64,000 nucleotides of DNA, from the NCBI RefSeq assembly GCF_949987515.2, contig NC_082689.1, forward strand, positions 106,802,957-106,866,956, read 5' to 3'. The position numbers and the translations under genes are program-made. Shown here in pieces: positions 10,396 through 19,673 of the stretch (positions are counted from its first letter, which is position 1; each line of letters opens with the position of its first letter). The notes beneath the pieces are model-generated. The model ran no database searches and was not told where the DNA came from. It saw nothing but the letters and a program-made list of their open reading frames with translations. The stretch comes from Delphinus delphis (taxonomy: Eukaryota > Chordata > Mammalia > Artiodactyla > Delphinidae).

Positions 10396-11159
10396 AAAAA
10401 AAAAAAAAAGCTTCACAGAAAACATAGATAGGTCTCAAAGAGGAAAGGATAATAATTTTAAAAAAAGGATTCAGGTATCCAAAGAAAAGGTTCATCTTCT
10501 GTTCTGGTTATCAACAGTTATGTAACAAGGCAGCATAAAACTTCGTGGTTTAAAACAGTAGTAATTTTTAAAAAATTGTATAGCAAATTGATTCAGTTAT
10601 GTATATACATGTATCTATTATTCTTTCCCATATAGGTTATTACAGAGTATTGAGTATAGTTCTCTGTGCCATACAGTAGGTCCTTGTTGGTTATCTATTT
10701 CATATATAGTCATGTGTATATGTTAATCCCAAACTTCTAATTTATCCCTTTCTCCCTTCCCCTTTTGTAACCATAAGTTTGTATTCTATGTCTGTGGGTC
10801 TATATCTGTTTTATAAGTTCATTTGTATCTTTTTTTTTGAGATTCCACATATAAGCAATATCATATAATATTTGTCTTTGTCTGGCTTACTTCACTTAGT
10901 ATGATAATCTCTATGTCCATCCACGTTGCTGCAAATGGCAATATTTCATTCTTTTTTATGGCTGAGTAGTATTCTATTGTATATATGTACCACATCTTAT
11001 TTATTCCTTCCTCTGTCGATGGGCATTTAGGTTGCTTCCATGTTTAGGCTATTGTAAATAGGGCTGCCATGAACACTGGGGTGCATGTATCTTTTCGAAT
11101 TATAGTTTTCTCTGGATATATGCACAGGAGTGGGATTGCTGGATCATATAGTAACTCTA

Positions 11160-11171
<12 letters not shown>

Positions 11172-11190
<19 letters not shown>

Positions 11191-11382
11191 TGCGGTACAC
11201 GGGCCTCTCACTGCCGTGGCCTCTCCCGTCGCGGAGCACAGGCTCCGGACGCGCAGGCCCAGCGGCCATGGCCCACGGGCCCAGCCCCTCCATGGCACGT
11301 GGGATCCTCCCGGACCGGGGCACGAACCTGTGTCCCCTGCATCGGCAGGCAGACTCCCAACCACTGTGCCACCAGGGAAGCC
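11172..11382 (-). mobile_element. CHR-type tRNA-derived SINE (cetacean short form)
   Basis: Read on the minus strand it starts GGGCTTCCCTGGTGGCACAG (tRNA-like head with A box), contains GGTTCGTGCCCC (B box) and GGGAGGATCCCACGTG, and ends in a long A-tail (about 25 T on the plus strand). It is flanked by CTATTTTTAGTTTTT at 11157-11171 and CTACTTTTAGTTTTT at 11383-11397. The host sequence is L1. Confidence 0.92.
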
Positions 11383-11679
11383 CTACTTTTAGTTTTTTAA
11401 GGAACCTCCATACTGTTCTCCACAGTGGCTGCACCAATTTACATTCCCACCAACAGTGCAAGAGGGTTCCCTTCTCTCCACACCCTCTCCAGCATTTATT
11501 ATTTGTATACTTTTTGATGATGGCCATTCTGACTGATTTGAGGTGATAGCTCATTGTAGTTCTGATTTGCATTTTTTCTAATCATTAGTGATATCGAGCA
11601 TTTTTTCATGTGCATGTTGGCCATCTGTATGTCTTCTTTGCAGAAATGTCTATTTAGACCCTCTGCCTATTATTTATTT

Positions 11680-11878
11680 ATTTTTTTGTGATACGCAGGC
11701 CTCTCACTGTTGTGGCCTCTCCCGTTGCGGAGCACAGGCTCCGGACGCACAGGCCCAGCGGCCATGGCTTACGGGTCCAGCCGCTCCGCAGCATGTGGGA
11801 TCTTCCCGGACTGGGGCACGAACCCATGTCCCCTGCAACGGCGGGCAGACTCTCAACCACTGCGCCACCAGGGAAGCC
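11680..11878 (-). mobile_element. CHR-type SINE (cetacean short form)
   Basis: Same structure as the copy at 11172, with a short A-tail. The flanks CTGCCTATTATTTATT (11663-11678) and CTGCCTATTTTATT (11879-11892) are the target-site duplication inside the same L1. Confidence 0.92.
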
Positions 11879-12409
11879 CTGCCTATTTTATTGATTGTGT
11901 TGTTTTTTTGTTTGATATTGAGTTCTATGAGCTTTTGTATATTTTGGAAATTAATTTCTTGTCGGTCCCATCATTTGCAAATATTTTCTCCCATTCATTT
12001 TGCCCATAAGTCTGCAGCTGGGGCAGGGTCCAGCAGGATGTGAGCTTCTCTGCCCCGCTCCACATCACCTGGGTCTGGGGCTCAGTCAGTGCTGACTGTG
12101 GGCTGGGACCTCAGTTGGATATGTGGTCTTTCCATGTGGCAACGTGACTTTCTTATAATATGGTGGGTAGGTTTCAGGGACCAACATCCCAAGAAACAGA
12201 ATAAGCCAGGCAAAAGCTATATTGCATTTTATTCCCTAGCATTGGAAGTCAAGCAGTATTACTTTTGCAGCTTTCTAAATATTAGAAGACAGTCACTCAG
12301 GCTAGTCCTCGTTCAAAGGGAGGTAAATTTGATTCCCTCTTTTAAGGGGGTAAGTGTACAGATGTGTCTAAAATTACTATATCTTCTTCAGATTTTTGGA
12401 TGAACAGTC

Positions 12410-12510
12410 AACTCGCTTAAGGAAACACAGCAAATGCATGGCAGAATCAGGAGTCAAACCCAAGTCTTTCCAACCTAGTGTAGGTTCTTTCACTCTGATG
12501 TCCTGCCAGC
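12410..12510 (-). mobile_element. Possible MIR fragment
   Basis: GGCAGAATCAGGAGTCAAACC and CCAAGTCTTTCCAACC resemble the MIR B-box side in reverse. Short and diverged. Confidence 0.45.
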
Positions 12511-13062
12511 CACTGAATAGTCAATTCCAGTTCAGCCTGGAAATGTGTGTGACTCTCCATTTTTCTCTCTTTGGAACTTTTGTCTCCCCTAAAGTCATAC
12601 AGCTAAGATGGGTTTATAAGAGTTTGACACCAGTCTTAAAAAATATAAAAAGACCATCACATGAATCAAGTCAGTGCATTATACTGTGCTTGAAAGCCAC
12701 CTTTCCTAATGTTCTAATAACTCACTCTTGGTATTTCACTGGGGACATAAAGTCAAAATTAGAGATGAGTGGATTTTACAAAGAAGACATACACCTTAAT
12801 GGAACTAGGAAGTGTATCTAAGGAAAATAAAAACTATCCCACATAAATTCAAGACATGATCTGTGCCTGGCTGCAAATGAATTTCTGTTCAGACCATTAA
12901 TTGCTTAAATAATCTATGTGGATGACCCAAGCATCAACATTCAGACTCGGTAAAAGGTAAAGTTTTTATTTTTCTCACCACTTTCTGAAAGACCACGTTC
13001 ACCTATTTTACCGTAAATGTGTTGACAGGAAGAAGGATCCTATTTTCTAATCTGAAGATGTA
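12511..13062. other. Unassigned intronic sequence
   Basis: Nothing recognised. The open frame 12396-12821 has no domain and partly overlaps old repeat. Confidence 0.45.
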
Positions 13063-13220
13063 GTTCAGTGGCAGCAACACAAAAAGAACATACATTTTGG
13101 AATCATAAAACCTGATCTTCAATTTCACCATTTCTACTTATTAGCTGGGAGACCTTGAACAAGTTACATGGGCTTTCTAAGCCTCAGTTTCCTTATCTGT
13201 AAATTGTAATGAGTAGATGC
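13063..13220 (+). mobile_element. MIR SINE
   Basis: GTTCAGTGGCAGCAACAC at the head, TTAGCTGGGAGACCTTGAAC, AAGCCTCAGTTTCCTTATCTG and TAAATTGTAATGAG follow MIR in sense orientation. Confidence 0.75.
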
Positions 13221-13589
13221 TGGAACTTGCATAGACATTCAGGATACTGCTCTTGTGTTAGCAAGTGTTTTATCCCATTTTCCAAAGAGCAAGGGGAATA
13301 TAGCTCCCCTGGCTACCAGGAGAAGGTCTCAGAATCCCACGATATGTCTGGTGAAAGAGTTCAGTTGGGGGATTTGCCTCTTGTTGGCTTGTGGGCATCC
13401 TTATTTTCTAAGCTACATTTCACTTATAATGCATGTGGTATTTACCTACCCAAAGCACTGCTGAGAGTTTTAAAGTTACATATTTGTACCCTCCTCCGCC
13501 AACCACTCAAATCCACTCATATGTCTATCTTTCTCAACTTAATAAATGATACCACCATGTATTTAGTTTCTTAAGGTCACAGCGTAGGA

Positions 13590-14325
13590 CTCATCCCTTC
13601 TCACCATCTCCATTCCCCCTTCGGTACCCCAGCAAATACTCAATTGTCCATGACAGCTGACGTCCCTCCAACCTCTGCTCTCTGATTCTACTGCTACCCC
13701 CTGAATTTAAACCCTCATCATCTCCAGACTGAACAAGCACATCCAATTCCTGCCTCCTCTCCTATCCCATCCTGTACCCCACCTCCCTACAGTTTAGATC
13801 ACATGCAACAAGCCAAAGGATAATCTTTCCAAAGCGAGATTGTGTGACCTGGCTTCAAACCCTTCCCAGTGTCCTTGAGCTAGACCCCAGACTCCTCACA
13901 GTGGCTTACAGAGCTCTGCCCGCTGAGACCCCTCCCCAGCTCCTCTTCGCCCACCTGCCCACGAAACTTCACCCTATTTCCCCTTATTCTGTTTCTTGCC
14001 AAGTTTGCCCCTACCACCTCTTAGTAAGTAGGGTACTAGCTGTTTTCAGTATTCAGGAGCTTCACTCCTCTTCCCTCTCAACTTAAATTTGACATACACC
14101 AAAATATTCACCCCATCATTTTTTTCATCATCTTATTTTCATATTCTGCACAGAGGTTATTACTCCCCGATATTTTCCTCCTATTTGTTTGTTTACTGTC
14201 TACCTCTGTCAATATAATGGGAGTTTCATGAAAAAGGGAACTTCTTTGTCTCATTTATCTCTTTATCCCCAGAATGCCAAGAACAGGCACCCAGCAAACA
14301 TTTAGTACGTAGTAGTTGAAAGAAT
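13590..14325 (+). mobile_element. L2 LINE 3' portion
   Basis: Sense L2 blocks in order: CTTCAAACCCTTCCCAGTG, GGCTTACAGAGCTCTGCCC, CTCTTCGCCCACCTGCCCAC, AACTTCTTTGTCTCATTTATC and CCCAGAATGCCAAGAACAGG. Any ORF is decayed; the open frame 13844-14086 is a remnant of this. Confidence 0.7.
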
Positions 14326-14449
14326 AGAAAATTCTTCCTCGATTAATATTAAGTATTGGTAGTGTTCATATTTTGTCAGGGGATGGACCCTCTGTAAAAC
14401 AAGTGCATTTTGCTAAGACTGTTGCAGTTATTCTTATGGATGGAAAGCA

Positions 14450-14600
14450 GCTTCGTAAAGTGGAAAGGGCTGAACTGTGTGGAAGGAGCTGCTCTACCTG
14501 CCCCAGGCTCCACCATGGACTCTCTATGACCTTGAGAAAGTTACTTATGTTTTACCGGCTGCAGGTCTCACATTTTTAGTCCTCCCAGGTGGGTGATATG
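14450..14600 (+). mobile_element. MIR SINE fragment
   Basis: CTCTATGACCTTGAGAAAGTT and TTACTTATGTTTTACCGGCTG follow the MIR core (TGTGACCTTGGGCAAGTTACTT). Diverged. Confidence 0.55.
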
Positions 14601-14739
14601 TGATGCTCCCCCGGTGTCCTTTTTGCCCCGACACTTCATGATTCTATACTAACCAACATAAAGTGAGTTAAAATGCATGTCCCAATTTATAACATTTCTA
14701 TCACAGTGAGAAAGGAGAGGGGTTGATAAAACAATTCAA

Positions 14740-14748
14740 AAGAGAGAG

Positions 14749-14780
<32 letters not shown>

Positions 14781-14782
14781 GG
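14740..14782. repeat. (GA)n microsatellite
   Basis: Interrupted GA run (GAGAGAGGAGAGAGAGAG and repeats). Confidence 0.9.
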
Positions 14783-14980
14783 ATAAGAGGATTTTTCTGA
14801 GACTCTTAAGGGCATGATATATGATCATTTTTTTATATAGTAGGTGATATTTTTTGGCATCTTCATGCACCTGATCACTCAGAACATACTTTCCATACGG
14901 TAATACTGAATGTGCAGAGAAAGTAGGAAACTTCCCCAAGGTCATAACAAGTCAAGAATAGCAAAAATACTAACTTCTGT

Positions 14981-15057
14981 GTTTTTAAAAATTTTTTTGA
15001 AGTATAGTTGATTTATAATATAGTGTTAATTTCTGCTGTACAGCAAAGTGATTCCAT

Positions 15058-15095
<38 letters not shown>

Positions 15096-15436
15096 CTTTT
15101 TCATATTCTCTTCCATTATAGTTTATCACAAGATATTGAATATAGTCCCCTGTGCTATACAGTAGGACCTTGTTGTTTATCTATTCTATATATACTAGTT
15201 TGCTTCTGCTAACTCCAAACTCCCAATCCATGCCTTCCCCACCCCACCCCTTGGCAACCACAAGTCTGTTCTCTACGTCTGTAAGTCTGTTTCTGTTTTG
15301 TAGATATGTTCATTTATGTCACATCTTAGATTCCACATGTAAGTGATATCATATGGTATTTGTCTTTGTCTGGCTTGCTTCACTTACTATGATCATCTCT
15401 AGGTCCATCCATGTTGCTGCAAATGGCATCATTTCA
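14981..15436 (-). mobile_element. L1 3'-end fragment
   Basis: TTTTTTTGAAGTATAGTTGAT, CTGTACAGCAAAGTGATTCC, a (TA)n tract at about 15055-15095, then the CTGTGCTATACAGTAGGACC and GGTCCATCCATGTTGCTGC blocks. 5'-truncated at about 15436. Confidence 0.85.
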
Positions 15437-15689
15437 AGTACACTAGCTTCTTAAAGTATTTATGAATCAGTTACATTTGTTACTTTATAACATATTCGGT
15501 GGGCTTCGAGGTAGACATGGAAATAAAATTATACCAGCTGCGCAGATGAAGCCCATTAGTCTACACAGATTCTGTGTTCTGATGGCATCTCATAGCTTGT
15601 TACCAGAGAGTCAGAGCTGAGCATGAATTTCCTTCCTGCCTGAGTCCTCACAATAACTGTACCAGAGAAAAGCAGCTGAGTCCAGGGAG
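15437..15689. other. Unassigned intronic sequence
   Basis: Nothing recognised between the L1 and the MIR. Confidence 0.4.
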
Positions 15690-15835
15690 GAGCTGAGGGT
15701 ATGGCATCACTTGCCTGGGTCCACTACAACTCAGCCACGGGACCTTAGGTAAGGTCCTCAACATCTTTAAGCCTCAGCTTCCTCGTCTCCAAAAATGAGG
15801 TTGACAGAAATAACATTAATTGTACCCATATAATT
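15690..15835 (+). mobile_element. MIR SINE
   Basis: GGGACCTTAGGTAAGGTCCTC, TTTAAGCCTCAGCTTCCTCG and AATAACATTAATTGTACCCA match MIR in sense. Confidence 0.7.
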
Positions 15836-16017
15836 GGAAAGATAAAAATGGTTGGAAACCTGTACCCTTCATAATTTAAGTTCTCAATTTATCTAAGTCC
15901 TTTGGAATGACACAGGTCCCTTTATATACATAATTTTCACTATCCTGTCATTTTGCTGAGAGGTAAGTGTGAGTGCATTATAGTGTTTTTACTCCTCCAC
16001 GCTTTCCTTCATGAGTT

Positions 16018-16030
16018 TGTGTGTGTGTGT

Positions 16031-16082
<52 letters not shown>
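16018..16082. repeat. (GT)n microsatellite
   Basis: About 32 GT units with one GA interruption near 16035. Likely length-variable. Confidence 0.95.
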
Positions 16083-16084
<2 letters not shown>

Positions 16085-16229
16085 GGTCAGATGAGAAATG
16101 TCAATCTGTGTTCTCGGTGTCTTAGAGATTGTTAAGCTACAATCTCAGTATGGCACTGTAGAGACATTTTTAGACTCTCATGAAAAAACAAAAATATATA
16201 ACTGAATTCCCCTGCCCTTCCACTTCTTT

Positions 16230-16375
16230 ACTGAGTGGTGATGGTCGGGTCATGTAACCTGAGTCACTGAACTACATTTTTCTCATCTGCAAAATGAGTG
16301 ACATGTTAACCTAACTTGTAGACTTTGGGGGGGGATTATAATTGCATATGTAAAGGGGATGGTCATAGGACCTAC
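16230..16375 (+). mobile_element. MIR SINE fragment
   Basis: TGAACTACATTTTTCTCATCT, GCAAAATGAGTGACATG and GGATTATAATTGCATATGTAA follow the MIR 3' half. Diverged. Confidence 0.6.
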
Positions 16376-16769
16376 TATAATTTTAGGAGCCTATGCCCTT
16401 GTAGGCAGAGTTAGAGACAATATGTATATGTTAGCAAGGGATAAAGAATTCTGCAAAGGAGAAATGACTTGTCCTTAAGTAAATTCCAGAGATCTTCTAT
16501 GGAAAGGCAGCATCTCTTTTTAGACAGAGCACGGATAGGAGTCATTGTGATGGGAAAACGCATGGAGGGAGTATGGTGTGATTCAGCCTCAGTGAATGGG
16601 GGAGAAACTGTATTTAGGAAGGAAGAAGTTGAGGAGTTAGAATGGATGAGAAGAAAGAAAGGTAGGAAGGAGGGAGGGCCTTCTATGTTCCAGATACTTC
16701 GCAGTAGTACGGATGCTTCTGTAGATGGATTCATCTATTTTCACTGAATGAAGAAGACAGCTTGAGCTA

Positions 16770-16920
16770 GAGAATATGACAGGAAGGTTTTAGAGAAAAC
16801 CGATTGGGTCCAGAGGAGACTACAAGAAAGGAGATCAGTCAGGTATCTATCTCAGTAGTCAAGGAAAGAGGTAAGAAGCATTGGGCTGTAGAAATAGAAA
16901 GGAAAATAAAAGAGTGGTTT
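16770..16920 (-). mobile_element. L2 fragment
   Basis: ATCAGTCAGGTATCTATCTCA, GTAGTCAAGGAAAGAGGTAAG and AGAAGCATTGGGCTGTAG correspond to the reverse of the L2 ORF region. Weak. Confidence 0.45.
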
Positions 16921-16939
16921 TAATGAACAAAGTAGAGTG

Positions 16940-17040
16940 TAAAACAATGTTGTCTAATGGAAATACAGTGTGAGCTACATGGGCCATTAAAAAATGTCCA
17001 ATAGATACATTATAAACATAAAAAGAAACATATTACACAC
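16940..17040 (+). mobile_element. Non-autonomous hAT-like DNA transposon fragment
   Basis: TGTTGTCTAATGGAAATACAG, GTGAGCTACATGGGCCATTA and AAAAATGTCCAATAGATACA match the common mammalian element whose ends read CAGTGCTGTCCAATA. Family number not recalled with certainty. Confidence 0.55.
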
Positions 17041-17049
17041 AATTTTATA

Positions 17050-17200
17050 TTCTTACATCAACCACTGAATAAGATGTTATTATTCTAGTCCTATAAATGA
17101 AGAAATGGAGACCTAGAGGTAAAGTAACATACCCTAGATCATATTGGAAGGGTCTGAATCCAAGTAGATTTAACTTCAAAGCCCATGACTCGTAAAAGTC
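17050..17200 (-). mobile_element. MIR SINE
   Basis: ATGTTATTATTCTAGTCCTA, GAAGAAATGGAGACCTAGAGG and GGAAGGGTCTGAATCCAAGT are the reverse of the MIR core. Confidence 0.7.
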
Positions 17201-17309
17201 AGACACAGATGTCATGAAAGGAGAAAGGAAAAGCACGATTGAGATCCTGAGTCCAGATACCTTGTTCAGTGTGACGGTTCTACCAAATGGGGAGAGATGT
17301 GATTACTGA

Positions 17310-17510
17310 AGAAAGTATATTTATATATGATATATGTAGCTGGTCACAAAATGTCATATGCATATACATATGTAAAACAAACCCTTTCCTATGTATACCT
17401 GCTTACAATGTGTGTGTATGTAAATACACACACATATATATTATATAATATATATACATATACATTATGTGTATGTGCGTTTTCTGTATATATATACATA
17501 TTTTTTTCTT
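17310..17510. repeat. AT/ACA-rich low-complexity tract
   Basis: Mixed TATATA, CACACA and ATGTGT runs. Open frames here are compositional. Confidence 0.7.
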
Positions 17511-17589
17511 GTCAGATTCCTATAATCCCTATGTAGGCAGCATTTAAAGTAGAGGAAAAGGAAAAGAAAAGAGAATATTAAGCAGAGAC

Positions 17590-17760
17590 TTTGAATCTCA
17601 TACTTGCTATGTGCCAGGCTTTTTCATGAATATTTTCAGTGCCTAGTACAGACGGATTGTAAAACCACCTTATTTAATCCTTACAATGTCTTGAAGTGTA
17701 AGTTATTAACAATGAACAAACTGAGGTTCAAAGAGATTAAGTAAAGTAAGAACCACCTGG
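17590..17760 (-). mobile_element. MIR SINE
   Basis: TACTTGCTATGTGCCAGGC, TTATTTAATCCTTACAATGTC, AACTGAGGTTCAAAGAGATTA and AGTAAAGTAAGAACCA follow reversed MIR. Confidence 0.75.
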
Positions 17761-18214
17761 CCCTATCCACATCTGTAGAAATGCACGTGAATCTTAAAAC
17801 ATGTTTAAATTCAGTTTTATGGACAAGCAAAAACAATCTTTGCTTGAGTCTGCCAGGTTAGCTACCCAGATGCCAGTTACACAACATTCCCTTGAACGGA
17901 ATCAGGCCAAGACTGGATTTTTCCTAGTAAAAGGTATTATATAGATACAGTCAGAAGTCACTCCAAAATCTATCTGGGTAGTCATTTCATAAGATGTCCC
18001 CAAGAATAGAAAACTAATTCTCTCTGTGAACACATCACTGACAGGGAAAAGAAGTCAGATAAGGAGAAAATCGGAAATGAAGTTGCTGACACTCTAAGAA
18101 TCCATCTGTATATTCAGCAGAATTTTTGAACTGCGTTTAGAAAAGATAAGATGTCACAATATTGGAGTAGTTGCAGAAACCACCTTGGGAGGATTAAGAA
18201 AAAGAGAGTGAGAG
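17761..18214. other. Unassigned intronic sequence
   Basis: No repeat, RNA or exon recognised. Confidence 0.45.
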
Positions 18215-18215
18215 A

Positions 18216-18293
18216 GGGGAAGGAAGGAAGGAGGGAAGGAAGGAAGGAAGGAAGGCAGGGAGGAAGTGAGGGAAGAAAGAAGAGAAAGAAAAC
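18216..18293. repeat. (GGAA)n purine microsatellite
   Basis: Tandem GGAA units with GGGA and GAAA variants. GGAA runs can bind ETS-family factors in other settings, but nothing here shows function. Confidence 0.92.
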
Positions 18294-18639
18294 CTTTTGG
18301 ATAATTGTCTATGAATTAAGATCCTGTATTTTGTCTCATTTTGTATCTTGATTAAGTTGAACACATTCTCAACATAGAGACATGATTTTAGGCAACTAAC
18401 CCTGGGTGATCGTCCCAAGACCCTCAAGTTATGATGTTGAAAAACAAGAGTCCAGTTATACAAAGGATGCAACTATTCAAGACAGTGCCATTCATCAGTG
18501 AGTCTCCTAGAAGGGAGGCGGTGGGGATTTTTGGCAGTTGGAGCCCTGGGTTGGTTATTTGTTGGCAGCTAAGAGTCACAGAGTACATAGATTTCCTGAA
18601 TGGTAAAATTGAAATAAAAATTTCTTCTCCAAGTGAGAC
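18294..18639. other. Unassigned intronic sequence
   Basis: Nothing recognised. Confidence 0.4.
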
Positions 18640-18745
18640 TTTTCCAACTGTGAATTCTTTAAGGATAATCACTGAGTCTTATTCATTTCTGTATCCTTCT
18701 AGAACCTTGCTTGACACCTGGTACAAAGTAGGTGCTCAAAAAATC
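18640..18745 (+). mobile_element. L2 3' end
   Basis: TGAATTCTTTAAGGATAATCA, CTTGCTTGACACCTGGTAC and AAAGTAGGTGCTCAAAAAAT are the L2 terminal blocks (GCACATAGTAGGTGCTCAATAA). Confidence 0.65.
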
Positions 18746-18852
18746 CTTCTTATATGTAAAAGTCATGTGAGAGTATGGTCAAAAAAGGACTTTGAAAAGC
18801 AATAACTTGTATTCCTATATCAGACAGGATAGGCTAAATTATGCTGCCATAC

Positions 18853-18893
18853 AAGAAGGAAGGAAGGAGGAAGGGAAGGAAGGAAGGAAAGGA
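18853..18893. repeat. (GGAA)n purine microsatellite
   Basis: A second GGAA/GGAGG run, about 600 bp from the first. Confidence 0.9.
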
Positions 18894-18894
18894 A

Positions 18895-19130
18895 ATCCAG
18901 GACATCTCAAAGTCTTAAAGCAATGATGTTTCATTTTTCAAATAGACCAGATATTCATCATGAATTGACTGGGGGCTCTGCTCTACGTTTCCTCCCTCTA
19001 GGACCCCAAATGATGGAGTAGCTCGTCTCTCAAGGGTCATCTTTAATGAGGAAAAGAGGGCTCTGGTATCCCTCAAACCTGCTGCAGCCTAGGAATGACA
19101 TATGTCACTTCGGCCTACAACTCATTGCCC
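18895..19130. mobile_element. Possible ancient interspersed repeat, family not named
   Basis: GGGGGCTCTGCTCTACGTTTC, CAAGGGTCATCTTTAATGAG and GACATATGTCACTTCGGCC recall a widespread old mammalian repeat I cannot name with confidence. Flagged only as probable repeat. Confidence 0.3.
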
Positions 19131-19147
19131 GGGATGAAATATGAAGG

Positions 19148-19673
19148 GGAGGAAAAAGAAGTTTTCCTCTAAACTTCTGGGTTCTTGACAGAGACCCCTG
19201 TAATAAAAGACAGATTAACAAGAGAAAAACAAACAAGTTTACTAACATATATACCTCATGGGTGGATGGGAGATACACAGGGAAAAATGAGTAACTCAAA
19301 GAGGTGGCTTAGAACTCCAGCTCATATAGCATCTTCAACAAAGAACAATAAATTTGTGGAGAAAGAACAGGCGTGTTAGGCTTCCAGTTGGAAAGATAAA
19401 GGCTAGTTATTAACACTTGTTATGTCGAGTCCTCTAGTGCCATCTCCGGGCTGACAGGGTCTAAAGTTGTCTGCAAGTGATTAACTTTTGTCCTTCTTGC
19501 TAGGGAAGGGAGATGGACACCTTGGAAAGTGTATGCCCTGCTTTTAGGCAAATAGAGGAGGAAAAAGAACCTGTCTTGTCTCTGCTTCTTCTTAGTTGTC
19601 TTCAACTCTAATTGACCTGTAGGCCAAATGCCATATTTTGGGGCGACACATTCTCCTACCCTTCAAATACCTA
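19148..19673 (-). mobile_element. Probable solo LTR of an old endogenous retrovirus, antisense
   Basis: The minus-strand reading starts at TGAAGGGTAGGAGAATGTG near 19673 and ends near the CTGTCAAGAACCCAGAAG block, with a poly(A)-signal-like CTTTTATTACAGGGG context. The whole stretch recalls known mammalian LTRs with a GTTGTCTGCAAGTG and GGAGATGGACACCTTGG core. No internal retroviral genes flank it. Class (ERVL or ERV1) not determined. Confidence 0.5.

Larger units (their letters stand above)
10566..12002 (-). mobile_element. L1 3' end inserted in an MLT1-like LTR; carries two CHR SINEs
   Basis: Minus-strand L1: 3' UTR (GATTCAGTTATGTATATAC), then the ORF2 C-terminal region through MHVCLTSL-type and [23 protein letters not shown] coding to about 12002. 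It is interrupted at 11172-11382 and 11680-11878 by SINEs. ORF2 is broken by these insertions and by point changes. Confidence 0.85.
10498..12400 (-). mobile_element. MLT1-type MaLR LTR, split by an L1
   Basis: The first piece, 10498-10565 (GGTTATCAACAGTTATGTAAC ... TTAAAACAG), is the end of an MLT1-like LTR in reverse. The LTR resumes at about 12003-12400 (GGGCTGGGACCTCAG, TCCATGTGGCAACGTG, CAACATCCCAAGAAACAGA, ATTGGAAGTCAAGCAGT). The intervening 10566-12002 is an inserted L1. Both pieces are in matching order and orientation. Confidence 0.7.

Noticed and set aside
11044..11572. Long open frames rich in Arg, Pro and Gly across the SINE at 11172
   Set aside because: They are the GC-rich SINE body read in three frames; the same peptide words recur at 24545, 37113, 41813, 56595 and 60538.
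18216..18893. GGAA repeats as an ETS-bound enhancer
   Set aside because: Purine microsatellites are common and nothing in the sequence alone points to regulatory use.
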